Assembly: GCA_949987705.1 (NCBI GenBank) | Contig: CATLJY010000902.1 | Span: forward strand, 1 to 64,000 | Reading direction: 5' to 3' | From: Thereva unica | Taxonomy: Eukaryota > Arthropoda > Insecta > Diptera > Therevidae | Length of the DNA: 64,000 bases | Shown here: positions 33,513-45,769 of the stretch, piece after piece | Layout of the letters: each line of letters begins with the position of its first letter | Numbering within the stretch: position 1 is the stretch's first letter | Position numbers and translations under genes: made by a program | Notes under the pieces: generated by a model | What the model saw: the letters and a program-made list of their open reading frames with translations, nothing else | Told to the model about the DNA's origin: nothing | Database searches by the model: none

Positions 33513-33947
33513 CTAGTTGTCATCGTTCGTAGTTGGAAGCACACATAGTTTTGTGATAGGTCGCTTAGAGAGTCCTGTTCGGTGACGGACTGTCACCACA
33601 CGAACACGTCCATCCTCACCCTGATGTAGTTGAACAATGCGACCTAATGGCCATTTTGCAGGCGGAGTGTGCTCATCCTTAATGAGCACCAAGTCATGAA
33701 GCTTCACAGGAGACTCATTCTGCTGCCATTTATAGCGCGTCTGCAGGCTATACAAGTAGTCCTTACTCCATCGTTGCCATAGTTGCTCCTGCATATCTTG
33801 GACCAGCTGCCAACGGGAAAGCCGGTTGATGGAAGTATCAATAGTGCTTGGGGTTGGCACCGATAGCAAGGGTTCTCCAACCAGAAAGTGCCCAGGAGTT
33901 AGAGCAGTTGAGAGCGTGGAGAGGCCGAGAGTTGAGGCAGGCCTCAA
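33513..33947 (-). pseudogene. BEL2 pol C-terminal fragment (DUF5641-like)
   Basis: The end of a Pao-type polyprotein, with LTPGHFLVGEPL, a region rich in Trp/Arg (WQLVQDMQEQLWQRW) and VKLHDLVLIKDE. It is in a different frame from the integrase segment upstream, so a frameshift lies between about 33890 and 33950. It stops at 33513. The function of this tail domain in Pao elements is unclear. Confidence 0.85.
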
Positions 33948-35760
33948 TCTGTGCTGCTAGCGTCAGCATTTCTTCCAAGGACAACGTATGCGGTCCAACA
34001 ATTCTCTTGAAGTGGTGTTTGAACGATTTCACCCCCGCTTCCCACAAGCCACCGAAGTGCGGCGCGGCTGGTGGTATGAAATGCCATTCCGTTCCCGAGA
34101 TTGTGACAATTTGCTGTGCTGATGATGAGTCAGACGTTACTTGCTTGAGGTGTTGTGTCAATTCTTTATCTGCGGCAACAAAATTCCTTGCGTTTTTTTT
34201 TTTTTTTTTTTTTTTATGTGATAGTCTAAGCTCAGGTGTCACCCTATAGCTTAGAGCAACGTTGTCACTATATAGCTTAGAGCAACGCCCTCGACGACTG
34301 ATGAAGCGTCGAAAGGCGGCTATGAAAGCTGAAGAGGTGAGATCCATAACTAACTCTAGGTGAATTGCCCGAGTTGCGAAGCAGATGAAAACAGCAATGT
34401 ACGTTTTTGTTGTCCTGTTACCTCGACCTTTAAGTAATTTGGTAGTGAATGGTCCAGCAAAATCTACTCCGCTGATTAGAAACGGTTTTGTAGGATGAAG
34501 GCGATCAGCGGGTAGATCTCCCATTATTTGCTGCTTCGTGGTTGCCTTGTGACGGCAACAAACTACACAACCTCTCACCAATTGACGCACCATGCTGCGA
34601 CCGTTCAATATACAATACCTATTCCGTGTATGATAGCTAGCTTGGACTCCTCCATGTAATGTGGTGAGGTGTGAATGTCGTATTATTAATCGTGTGAAGG
34701 GACTGTTCTTTGGAAGGATGGCTGGAAATTTCTCATCAAAGGGTAAAGGTGCTCTTTTCAGCCGACCGCCGACTCGTAGGACGCCCTGATCGTCTAGGAA
34801 TGGGTTGACACACAGTAGTTTGCTTTTTTCGGGCAAGTTAATTCCTTTTCTCAGACACCTTAGCTCGTGAGGGAAGTTCCCATATTGGACTAATTTGATC
34901 AAGCTAGTGAGAGCTCGCTGTAGCTCTTCTAACGTTAGCAATCCATGGTGTCGCAACGTTTTGTTCCTGCAGTTCTGCAAGAATCGTTGGCAGTAGGCTG
35001 TGACTCGAATGAGTTTCGTCAAACTTGAGTATCTATTTAGTAGATGAGTTAGAGAATCATCAGTAGTCGTCGAGAACGTGTGAGTTACTTCAGAGGGTTT
35101 CTGTAGCTCATGGTACACTTCAGCATGACTGTGTTGCTTTTGTAGTTCAGGCCAATCAGTAGTAGGTTGACTGAGCCATTGTGGTCCTGACCACCACAAG
35201 TAGTGATCTCTGAGCTCCGAAGGGGATAAACCTCGAGTTAGGCAGTCCGCAGGATTGTGTGCAGATTGCACATGATGCCATTTACCATCTGGTAGATTTT
35301 GGTGAATTGACGACACTCGGTTCGCGACAAATACTTTCCATTTGGATGGATGTTCTTTTAGCCAGGATAGGACTATAGTTAAGTCAGTCCATAGATGTAC
35401 CGGGGCTGATTTAAGCTCCAACGTTGATTGAATGTAAGACATAAGCTCCGTCAGCAGCGCTGCTCCGCAGAGTTCTAGTCGCGGTAGAGATATAGTTTTA
35501 ACTGGACTTACGCGCGTTTTTGCAGCAAGCAAGGAAACTTGAATGTTGTCTGGATCCCGCATGACTCTCAAGTATACTGCAGCACCATACGCCGAAAGAG
35601 ATGCGTCGCTAAAGCCATGCAATTCGAGCCCTATTGGCGTAGCCGTCGTGCCAATCCATCTGGTGATGCGAACCTCAGATAGACCTTGTAGCTCTCGTTT
35701 GTAGGTTTTCCATGTATTTTCTAACTCGACAGGGAGTGGATCGTCCCAATCCAGTTTCGC
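33838..35760 (-). pseudogene. BEL2 RNase H and integrase segment
   Basis: Starts just after the TAG at 35761-35763 in the same frame. RNase H motifs: HGFSDASLSAYG, LPRLELCGAALL, HLWTDLTIVLSWL and HNPADCLTRG. Integrase motifs: HLTTLHGGV with CVVCCRHK (zinc finger), SGVDFAGPF (first Asp), KLYSDN (second Asp) and PHFGGLWEAGVKS (Glu). Between KLYSDN and RNFVAADKEL an insertion of about 24 codons ending in a Lys run (poly-A in the DNA, about 34195-34270) splits the catalytic core without breaking frame. Not expected to be functional. Confidence 0.9.
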
Positions 35761-36434
35761 CTACCACAGTTGTTGTAGAAATATTTTGGCAGTGATGGTG
35801 ACCGGGGACAGCCATCCAAGTGGGTCATAGAGACGACTGATGTCAGCTAGTATTAGTCGCTTGGTTGCAGCCGATGAGATTGGTAATGTTATAGGAAAGC
35901 TAAACACGTCAGTTGACGGGCTCCACGCAATGCCTAAGGTCTTTATTGTTTCGTCGGTGACGACCTTGAGTAAATTAGGCAATGCCCGATCTTCTTCTGG
36001 AATGCCCTCTAATAGCGGAGGTGCGTTAGCTTGCCATTTTCGCAGCTTGAACCCACCAGTTTTCAGTAGCGCGCAAAGCTCATGTCGGAGGTGTCGAGCT
36101 TCTTCCTCATCGTAAGCTCCAAATAACGCATCGTCGACGTACAAGTTTTCTTTGATAATTTTAGTCGCTGACGGGTGACTGTTTGCATATTCATCTGCTA
36201 GCTGTCGAAGAGTTTTGCAGGCAAGATAAGGAGCGCACGCTTTATAGGTTGTGAAGTCGATGGTCGCCAAAGAATCCGCTGGAGATCTGAGTCGTCCGTG
36301 TTGACACGAATTTGGCGGTACATTTTCTCGATGTCACCTGCAAGTGCGCAGGGATACAAGCGCCATTTCAGTAATACCGCGATTAAATCGTTCTGCAATT
36401 TGGGTCCTATATGAAGTATATCATTCAGCGACAA
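35761..36434 (-). pseudogene. BEL2 reverse transcriptase fragment
   Basis: Two overlapping frames. 36198-36434 contains GDIEKMYRQIRV and RILWR. 35761-36270 continues with IDFTTYKACAPYLACKTL, NLYVDDALFG (catalytic YVDD) and DPLGWLSPVTI. A frameshift with loss of some residues lies near 36270-36285. A TAA at 36438-36440 separates it in frame from gag-protease, and a TAG at 35761-35763 separates it from RNase H. Confidence 0.9.
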
Positions 36435-36437
36435 CTG

Positions 36438-38738
36438 TTAACTGGTTTTCTGCGACGCATTGAAGACTACGCGCAATTTAGTCGTGCTGCTACTGGGTTT
36501 GAGTACGCCGTGATGAGGGAGATAGTAACTTGGAGTATCGGTGTATTCATCCGTGACCTCCTCCATATGTCCTAGTTGTATGTATTCGTTCATAAAATTT
36601 GAGTAAAGCTCATGGAGCTCCGGATCGCGTGCAAGTTTATTTTCCAGTCGTAACAAACACGACATGGCGGTTCCTCTAGACGACCCTAGTGAATTAGCTG
36701 GAGATTTCATTGGTAAGCGAACGACGTATCGTCCTGTCGACTCTCTTGTGTGAGTTTGTTTGAAGAACTCCTCACAATATGCTTCAGCAGGAGTAAGAAT
36801 GGTTTTAGTGGGTGGCTCTTCTGATTCCCAAAATCGTTTGAGTAACGTGCATACTTCGGACGTTGTTGTGTGAAGAGTTAGCGTGGAGCATGGAGTAGGA
36901 ATGGAGCTAGTCACTGGGCCAGAAATAATCCATCCGAGTGTAGTTAGTTGTGCGATAGGCGTTCCCGGTGGACCTTTGCGTACTCCATCTAATAGTACTC
37001 TTGTATAAACTTCGACACCCAAAATTAAATCTATCGGTGCAGGTTTCTCGTAGTCTGGGTCAGCTAATGGGAGTCCTATGAGATGTGGCCACTCGTTTGG
37101 TGTTATGTGTTGTGAAGGCATGAGGTTTGATAACGTTGGTAGTATAAGAGACTGAATAGAATACCGATCTTCACTGTGTAAAGAGATGACATCATGAGAC
37201 GCGAATGCGTTTGCGACGGCTGTTTCAAATGGGCCCACTCCAAAGATGGAAGTGTGTGTATGTTTCTTGGGTAAATTCAATAAATTCGCCAACGATGCTG
37301 TGATGAAATTGGATTCAGATCCTTGATCCAAAAGAGCGCGTACCTTCAGCTTTCGACCATCCTGGGACTCAGCCAATAACAATGCGGTTGCAAGTAGTAC
37401 TGGTTCGTTGCACCGTGAATTTGAAAAATATGCTCGTGTTGACGAGGTTTGAATGTCGTCAGGGGTAGTTGGTTTGTAGGTATTGAAAGAGGTAGTGTCC
37501 ACTGCTTGAGCTGGTCGGTGTATCATGGTGTGATGCTTCTGGTGGCAGAGTTTGCATCTGTTTGTTGAGGGACATGATGAAACAATATGATTAGGGTTCA
37601 GACAATTGCTGCAGAGTCGTTTCCGCTGTACTAAGTCGATTCGGTTATCAACGGTCATTGATCTGAATTGTGGGCAGAATAACAAGAGATGTTTCCCGTA
37701 GCAATGCGAACACTTGTGATCTCTAGTAGTTGAATGGTGAACTCTGGAGGTGGGTTTTGAGTAGTTTTGTCCAGCCACGGCAAGATTCCTGCGCTCAGGT
37801 GTCTGCGTATTTTTGATTGCACTTAGAGCTTGCAGCCTCTTCTCCAAGAAATCCGTCAGGCAGTTGTAGGGAGGCACCTCAGTAGAGGAGTTGAGTGAAG
37901 TCTCCCAATCCTTACGAGTGATAGGTTCGAGCTTGTTGGCCAAAAAATATATAAGCCAGTCATTCCATTGGTCTACCGGACGAGATAAGTTTTCGAGGGC
38001 TCTTACAGCTTGATTGAAGTTATCAAGAACACGTCGAAGTTCCAATGGAGATTCAGAAGCCATGGGTTGAAGAGTAATAAGCGATTGTAGATTGACGTTC
38101 ACAAGAACTCGTGTGTTGGCGTACCTGTCCACAAGAGTGTTCCATGCTGAGGCGTAATTATTGCTAGTGATGGAGAAATGCCGCAGGAGCTTAGCAGCAT
38201 CACCCGTAATAGCAGACTTTAAGTAATGGAGCTTTTGCACCTCAGCCAATGTTGCATTATTATGAATCAAGGCTACATATGTATCGTGGAAGGAGGGCCA
38301 ATCTAAGTAGGATCCACCGAATGACGGTAAGCTTATTTTTGGTAGCTTCAATGATGTTCCTTGATAGCGTGGCTGAAGAGTTGAATGGAGAAGTTCATGT
38401 TCAGGATTCTCGGTAATAGGGTTCTCTAGTATAGGATTGAGAGCGTTAAGTTCCTCCTTTAACCATTGTGCGACATCTACGTAGGCGCACTCTACATCAG
38501 AAAATATGTCGCCATCACCCTTACCCAATTCCGAGCCTGGAGCTAGTAGGTCAGAAGCGGATAAACCATAATGCTCTTCATATGCGAGTTGGAATTGAGA
38601 CCAGTAACTTTCTAGTAATTGTATGCGCGTGGACAAGAACTCTTTGGTTCGCTTCTCCTTACCCGTCTTGTTAGAATTTAGCATGAACTTCTCAATTCTA
38701 TCTTTTACAAGATTAAGTTTGGCCTTTGCCTTTTCCAT
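36438..38738 (-). pseudogene. BEL2 gag, protease and start of reverse transcriptase
   Basis: The first ATG is at 38736-38738; the frame is open to a TAA at 36438-36440. Gag occupies about residues 1-310. Knuckle-like segments CSHCYGKHLLLFC, CSNCLNPNHIVSSC and CKLCHQKHHTMIH follow. The Pao-type protease motif is ALLDQGSESNFIT, then LGWIISGPV, YVVRLPM and the RT start LRVVFNASQ, where the nonsense codon cuts the polyprotein. A Gag-protease product could still be made, but no RT. The gene is about 40% different in layout from BEL1 (shorter Gag, different knuckles), so the two are separate families. Confidence 0.9.
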
Positions 38739-38957
38739 GTTGATTGACAACTGTTTAATTTATGATACCCGATATTTCACACCCGTAATTACCGACAACT
38801 GCCGCACAAAGTATTTATTTTTGTTTGTTTACACCAGAATTAGCTAATATATTAGGTAATAGTTAAAGCGAGTTAAATTTCAAATGATATAAGCCTTTTA
38901 TTATTATACGAATTAAGTAGTAGTTTATTAAAACGGTTCAAAGGGATATTGCTTGTT

Positions 38958-39939
38958 AACTTCCCAGTATAGGAAGTTATTGTAATCGGTCCGAAAATCG
39001 AAATCGAAAATTTCAACGTATTTTCATCTTTCAAGGTCCCAGGAGCATTTTAAGCCAAAAATTGGGAGGAAGTATGTGCGTGTGTGTGTGTGTGTGTGTA
39101 TGTGCGTACGGATGTGGTCATTTTTTCCTGCACGATAACGCGCGAACCAAAACTGATATCCACTTCGTTGAGGTGTCGTTCGAAGCGTATTAACCAAAAT
39201 ATGATCTGAAAAGATTTTCATGACATTCGGTCCAGCCGTTTTTTTGTTTAAGCGACGTTAGTGATTTTTGTACCTGCACGATATCGCCCGAACCACGAAA
39301 GATATTGACTTACTTGAGGTGCCGTTCGAAGCGTATTAGCGACAATATAATCTGAAAAGATTTTTATAGTATTCGGTCCAGCGGTTTTTTGGTTTAAATG
39401 ACTTAAGTGATTTTTGTACATGCACGATATCGCGCGAACTATAAAAAATATCGACTTAGTTGAGGCGCCGTTCGAAAAGTATTAACCAAAATATGATCTG
39501 AAAAGATTTTCATAAAATTCGGTCGAGCCGTTTTTTTATTTAAGCGGTGTAAGTAATTTTTGTACCTCCACGATATGGCCCGAACCACAAAAGATATTGA
39601 CTTACTTGAGGTGCCGTTCAAAGCGTATTAGCGACAATATATTCTGAAAAGATTTTTATAATATTCGGTCCAGCGGTTTTTTGGTTTAAATGACTTAAGT
39701 GATTTTTGTACCTGCACGATACGGCGCGAACTAAAAACTATATCGACCTCATTGAGGTGCCGAAACACATTAATACCTAATCTTGTAAGTGCGCACATTT
39801 AGTTTGACATTTTAGCGAAAATATTGATAAACAATTGTGACGAATTCTCGGTATTATACATATATTCTATATTACCTATTGTTCATTTATTATTAAAATA
39901 TCCAATCATAATATTCAACAACCATCATACTGGGAAGTT
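38958..39939. mobile_element. Repeat element with 146-bp internal units (R146)
   Basis: Begins AACTTCCCAGTATAGGAAGTT (itself a hairpin) and ends ATACTGGGAAGTT, so the ends are inverted repeats of about 13 bp. Inside are about four units of 145-147 bp. Each contains CTGCACGATAtCGC-like sequence, a GTGCCGTTCGAAGCGTATTA block and CGGTCCAGCGGTTTTTTG. A GTGTGTGTG run lies at 39078-39099. No clear target duplication was found. Confidence 0.6.
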
Positions 39940-41143
39940 GATCGTGTGGACCGAAAGGGTCGAACCCACATCCCAACTAGTTTTGTTTATTAAACACTTA
40001 GCGTCACTAATGGAAACTTCAAAAAATGTGTGTGGTTTTACTTTAAGTTAATGACTGCGTAACGTCGTTAAAATGTTTGAAGAAATGTCACAAAGTTAGT
40101 TTCATATTAATGTCAATTGTCTTAACTTATTAATTGTGTAATATTCAAATTAAAAGGTTAGTTATATATGTAGAAACAAATTCAAAAAAATGGTTAGTTA
40201 TATGTATAGTAACGTTATAAACAACACTATGCCAAGCTCCGCTAGTTGTTGCAGCTGCTTGGTATTTATCACTATAGGCTCACTTATAATGTTAAATGTC
40301 AATAAATGTCAAACAGATTTATAAATGTCAATTCATAAAAACTTCTTGTAGTTTGATTGATTATTTAATACTCAACATAACTTCATCTACGTCACTGATA
40401 AATTTTATTTGAATGTCAGAAGTTTTTAATAAGTTTAAATGTGGCGAGCTTTCTCACAATGAATGAGTTTTTCCTTGTTTACATAATCCAATAAATTGTC
40501 CAAACGTCAATATTTAATGTGTCTGCATGTGTTTTTAAGCTTTCTGTCAATCCAGATGTGTTCAAATACTTTCACAGCAAGGAATTTCTCCTTGATTATC
40601 CTTTAAATTTATCCGCTCAAGGTCCAATCACCAAATCACCGTTAGGGTATTTAACACCTTTTTATTTCAGATGAACAACATTAATTCATAGAGAAAGGTC
40701 CAATTAAACATAGCTCGAAGCCACTTGGAAAAGGAAGCAGGGTCATTCAGGACTTTAATCAGCATAAAACATTATTATCTCTGGCGATCTCGGACAGCAC
40801 CACTCTACATCAGCACCACTTTACATCATATTAATATTTACTAATCTAAGTTTAAGTCTATCGAACATTCACTTAAAATTTACGATATTCAAAATTTTTC
40901 TCTGGTAACACCTATCACCTCACACATGCTTAAGTATAAAATTGCATCCATACTTCTATCAACGAAGCAAGATCACTTCACGTTACGGTTTTCCTTTGTA
41001 TCCCCACTTGAATTGAATTCAAGCAAACTGATAAAAATTGTTGCGCACGAAGCGATCGCTCTCTTGGTACCAGATCATCATCGAGGTAAGTTGCTTTGAA
41101 CTTAAATATTTCAAATTCTCCTTTTTCCTTTCCTCAATTCTTT
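39940..41143. other. Unassigned leader DNA of BEL2
   Basis: A/T-rich sequence without tandem repeats, transposon ends or a convincing ORF. Confidence 0.4.
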
Positions 41144-41347
41144 CTGTTGTTGGGTATAGACCATCAACAGAATTATTAACCTATTCCTTTTGTTGTTGGG
41201 TATAGACCATCAACAAATTCCTAAATTCTTTCTGTTGTTGGGTATAGACCATCAACAGAATTATTAACCTATTCCTTTGTTGTTGGGTATAGACCATCAA
41301 CAAATTCCTAATATTCCCTTTGTTGTTGGGTATAGACCATCAACAAA
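41144..41347. repeat. Five hairpin repeats in the BEL2 leader
   Basis: Five copies of a near-palindrome reading TTGTTGTTGGGTATAGACC followed by ATCAACAA. The stem TTGTTG-TTGG / CCA-TCAACAA has one mismatch. Copies are spaced about 35-46 bp apart by T/C-rich linkers (CTATTCC, CTAAATTC). In RNA of either strand each unit would form a small stem-loop. Confidence 0.85.
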
Positions 41348-43000
41348 TCAATCCTTATTCCGTTTTCTTTCCTTTTTCCAACTGATACCAAGTTCAAGGC
41401 CAACTTCAGAAATTGGGTGAGTACCTTTATTCAGAGCATACATATACATATATATTTCAATTGGTTACACATATAAATTTCTCGCTTTATTTGGTGATTT
41501 GGTGAAGTAATTCCCAATAAGTTTTATCGACATTTATTTCAAAGTTTTCGGTTTGGTCGAATTTAGTGATCAACGTGGTAGAGGTTTCGATGCAATTCAA
41601 TGAATTACGGTAGCTTACAACGTTGATGAGGTGGTAAAAGGGTGAAGATTGAGGAATTTACATTATAGTTAACAACGTTGTTGAGGTTGTACAACAAAAT
41701 TTTGGGTGAATGTTCATTTTGCGTTAATTTGAATTATAGCCCATATATACATATTTTTCTCTATTGAATTTACTTTGTCGTTGAATTAAATTAACTAATT
41801 GAATTAAATTAACTAACTGAATTAACTAATTCTAAAAATACTTACATCAGATAACCATTTTACTTAGATCATCTGACCATTTTAATTTCCAGAATGAATA
41901 TTGAAATTTATAAATTTACGAATTTATTGAAGTATTAAAAATAAAATTGAATTGTTCTAAATGAATTTATACTCTTTTTATTCAGGTGTTCAGCAATTAG
42001 AAGCCAATTGCTTCCTAGATTTTCTTCTACTCTTTTGAAGTTTTTTATTACAAAAACAAGATGAATTTAAAACACTTGCGCACAGGAAGCTTTCGATAGA
42101 TAATACGAAGTTGAGTTAACGAATATAAAACTATGATTGACTTTTATGAATATATTTAAGAACATTGACATATGAATATATTTAATATATTTAAGCACAT
42201 AAAGCTTTTAGCTGATCACGATTAAGTTTTTGACACATGAAACTTTCTGGCAATCACGATCGGAGCGATGACATTGGAAGCTTTTATAGAAAGCTTTTAT
42301 ATATCGACAATAAAGTTAAATAGCTTTCGCACATAAACTTTAAGCAAGTTATTGATGCATATAAAGCTTTCATGAAATCAGGAATGCGTTTACGTCACTT
42401 TTCATCATAAAATTCCGGTAAATTTGCAAGTTGAAATTCAGTTACATGAACCGTTTGACGGGTATAGATTTTTTAAAACCATAAACGTGAATGCGCGGAT
42501 AAGCCGCGGATTACACGCGTAAATGTGTATTATAATTTCATAATTTCATATCTATTATCATTCAATTTTTTAGCTTTTAACACTCCGTACGATTGATTCT
42601 CACTTTCAGGGATTTATATGATTATAATAAGACGTGATTAATGCGTAATTACGATAAATTGGAACGAACTCACCGGATTTCAGCATTAAACTACAATTAA
42701 TGGGTACTCCTTGGTGTAATTGTAATATGTGTTGATTCCAAAGTTATATTAATCAGCATTTCCACATGGTGATGTCCTTATGTGCCTCAAGTGGGTGCAC
42801 CGTTAAGTCACTGCACTCACTTTTTCAGGTAATGCACTCGCGATTTTGTATATTAAATGTGATGTATACACTGATGCACGGCACTTTAAAACATTTGATG
42901 TTTGTCACTATTAGTTTACGACACGAGATGATCGTTTCGATTGAAAAGAATACCGTATTATATTGTGCACGTAAGAATTGTTAAGCACGAGGGAAGCAGG
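41348..43000. other. Unassigned leader DNA of BEL2
   Basis: A/T-rich, with scattered AAGCTTT repeats at about 42080-42380 (for example GAAGCTTTTATAGAAAGCTT) but no periodic array. Short frames here have no recognisable domains. Confidence 0.4.
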
Positions 43001-43019
43001 TTCCCGGGTTTCGGCACCA
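43001..43019 (-). promoter_or_regulatory. BEL2 primer-binding site
   Basis: On the minus strand TGGTGCCGAAACCCGGGAA, 5 bp from the 5' LTR. Identical over 18 bases to the BEL1 site. Confidence 0.85.
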
Positions 43020-43024
43020 AAAAA

Positions 43025-43345
43025 TGTTAGGAATTGAAAGGAATCTAGATTTAGAAAATGAAGAACACTTTTATGATATAAAAACTCTTTTAATTATCAC
43101 TTCAAAATGTGCACAATATGTATACGAGATATAGACAAATGACAGTTAAAATGTGACCGATCGCGTCGAGGACTGATAAGAGAAGGAGGAAAAGTTATTA
43201 GATTTAGATTTATCGTTCAAAACAACGGTAATTAAAGCTTAGAAATTAAGGAGACTAAAGTATAGCTTTCGCGATGTTTAATCAGCGGCACCATAATGGG
43301 TGCGTTCAGTAGAAAGACGACATGTTTTTAATTCAGTGTTGAACA
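43025..43345 (-). repeat. BEL2 5' LTR
   Basis: 321 bp, one visible difference from 32847-33167. In the element's sense this is the promoter LTR. Confidence 0.95.
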
Positions 43346-43820
43346 GACGACAAACAGTGTAAGTGTTGGCCGCCATTTTGAATTTGGAATGACGCCACAT
43401 AGCTTATTGTGTTCTACCTGTCATATCCTTTCATTTGATACCCATGTCAGAGGGCCGCGGAGCACAATTTCAAAAATCGGGCGCCATTTTGGAACCGCCA
43501 TCTTGATATTTTTACAAAATGGCCAGATTGCATTGTCATCCAAACTAAACGTGTATGCAAAATTTCAGCTCTATCCGAAACCGGGAAGTGGGTCAAATTT
43601 AACTTCCAAGATTTGACGACAAACAGTGGCACAATTTCAAAAATCGGGCGCCATTTTGGAACCGCCATCTTGATATTTTTACAAAATGGCCAGATTGCAT
43701 TGTCATCCAAACTAAACGTGTATGCAAAATTTCAGCTCTATCCGAAACGGGAAGTGGGCCAAATTTAACTTCCAAGATTTGACGACAAACAGTGTAAGTT
43801 AAATAAAAGAATTTAAAAAG

Positions 43821-43926
43821 ACAAGTTTTTGTACTGCAAGTTTTTTATATCATTATTTTTCGACTCTAAACTCCTATTTAATAAAAGTTTATATTCTTTT
43901 TAGAGAATAAATAGGTAATTTGGTCA
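43821..43926. repeat. Dispersed repeat flanking H2, inverted at 63811-63895
   Basis: The roughly 80 bp containing TTTTTGTACTGCAAGTTTTT and AATAAAAGTTTATATTCTTT match the reverse complement of 63811-63895 with few differences. Confidence 0.7.
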
Positions 43927-44199
43927 TCCTTACTAATATTATAAATGCGAAAGTAACTCTGTCTGTCTGTCTGTCTGTTACGCTTTCACGCCTAAGCCGC
44001 TGGACCGATTTTGATGAAATTTGCAACAGACATAGTTTAGACCTTGGAGACGGACATAGGCTACTTTTTTTTGTGGAAAAAAGGGTTGAAGGGGGTGAAA
44101 TGGGGTTCAATAAGTGGTAAGGGGATTTTTTTCTTTACTTTTTTTCTATTGTATAAAAACTGATTGACTGATTGACAGACAACGCACAAGCTAAGCCGG

Positions 44200-45360
44200 T
44201 AGAGCTAAAGGGCTGAAATTTTGACAGTGCATCCGTAGCGAATTTTCGAAATTCATCCCCTAAGGGGGTGAATTGAGGTTTACCCAAACCGCTGGAGCTA
44301 TAGGGCTGAAATTTTGACAGTGCATCCCTATAATGACGTGGACATCCACTACGAAGCGATTTTACGAAATTCATCCCCTAAAGGGGTGAAATGGGGTTTA
44401 CCCAAACCGCTGGAGCTATAGGGCTGAAATTTTGAAGTGCATCCCTTTAATGACGTGGACATTCACTAAAACACGATTTTTCGAAATTCATCCCCTAAGG
44501 GGGGGAAATGGGGTTTACCTAAACCGCTGGAGCTATAGGGCTGAAATTTTGACAGTGCATCCCTATAATGATGTGGACATCCACTAAAAAGCGATTTTTC
44601 GAAATTCATCCCCTAAGGGGATGAAATGGGGTTAACATAAACCGCTGGAGCTATAGGGCTGAAATTTTGACAGTGCATCCCTTTAATGACGTGGACATCC
44701 ACTTAAAAACGATTTTTCGAAATTCATACCCTAAGGGGGTGAAATGGGGTTTACCCAAACCGCTAAAGCTATAGGGCTGAAATTTTGACAGTGCATCCCT
44801 ATAATGGCGTGGACATCCATTATAAAGCGATTTTGCGAAATTCATCCCCTAAGGGGGTGAAATGGGGTTACCCCAAACCGCTGGAGCTATAGGGCTGAAA
44901 TTTTGACAGTGCATCCCTTTAATGACGTGGACATCCACAAAGAAGCGATTTTTCGAAATTCATCCCCTAAGTGGGTGAAATGGGGTCAACCCAAAACCAC
45001 TTTAACTATAGGGCTGAAATTTTGACAGTGCATCCCTATAATGATGTGGACATCCACTAAGAAGCGATTTTTCGAAATTCATTCCCTAAGGGGGTGAAAT
45101 AGGGTTTACACAAACCGCTGAAGCTATGGGGCTGAAATTTTGACAGTGCATCCCTTTAATGACGTGGACATCCACTGAAATACGATTTTTCGAAATTCAT
45201 CCCCTAAGGGGGTGAATTGGGATTTTTCCAAACCCTAAAGCTATAGGGCTGAAATTTTGACAGTTCATCCCTATAATGGCGTGGAAATCCACTATTAAAG
45301 CGATTTTTCGAAATTCTTCCCCTAAGGGATGGAAATGGGATTTACCTAAACCGCTGGAGC
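44200..45360. repeat. R118 array in H2, part 1
   Basis: About ten units of the 118-bp repeat in reverse orientation relative to H1, cut at 45360 by the provirus. Confidence 0.9.
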
Positions 45361-45391
45361 TGTTATATATTTTTGTTATATAATTTAATTG

Positions 45392-45442
<51 letters not shown>

Positions 45443-45769
45443 ATATTCACAAACACACTAATATAACTTTTTTTTTCTTTATTGTTTTATTACTATTTTA
45501 TTATTCCTTAAAATTGTTAAATTACAACAACACACTGATATAACTACCTTTTTTTTTCTTTATTGTTTTATTACTACTTTATTATTACTTGAAATTCTCT
45601 TTAATAACTTGGAGTTGTTTTCCTACCTTTTCTGTTATTTCTCGTTATCGTTGGTTTATAGCACGACCTTACTTGTATTTTTCTTTTTTAATTGTTTTAT
45701 AAATTTGTAAATATGTTCTCTTAATTCTATTTATATTTATTTTTGTTTTTCTTTATAACACAATTCTCG

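Larger units (their letters stand above)
38739..43000 (-). other. BEL2 long 5' leader
   Basis: The 4.26 kb between primer site and gag is far longer than in BEL1 (about 75 bp). It contains the R146 insertion (38958-39939) and hairpin repeats (41144-41347). Otherwise it is A/T-rich with no gene that I recognise. In the opposite (plus) direction TATAAAATTGC at about 40936 and CGAGGTAAGTTGC at about 41083 look like a TATA box and a splice donor, but no coding exon follows. Confidence 0.6.
32847..43345 (-). mobile_element. BEL/Pao LTR retrotransposon BEL2, defective
   Basis: A 10.5-kb minus-strand element with 321-bp LTRs (32847-33167 and 43025-43345), flanked by the 5-bp duplication GACGA (32842-32846 and 43346-43350) in an R269 unit. 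From its 5' end: LTR, primer site, a very long 4.3-kb leader, broken gag-pol, a 54-bp minisatellite, a purine tract and LTR. The LTR pair differs at only one position that I can see, yet the coding region has several lesions. Confidence 0.95.
31636..43820 (+). mobile_element. R269 composite repeat element, copy 2, split by BEL2
   Basis: Same order as copy 1: foldback (31636-32030), unique segment with GAACTCAAGTTGAACCCAAG, then R269 repeats. The array is cut at 32846 by BEL2 and resumes at 43346 with a full 269-bp and a 167-bp unit, ending GTGTAAGTTAAATAAAAGAA near 43817. Confidence 0.65.

Noticed and set aside
40936..41090. Possible host promoter and first exon (TATAAAA and GAGGTAAGT on the plus strand)
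   Set aside because: No coding exon or acceptor-linked frame follows within the region, and it lies in the leader of BEL2 on the opposite strand.
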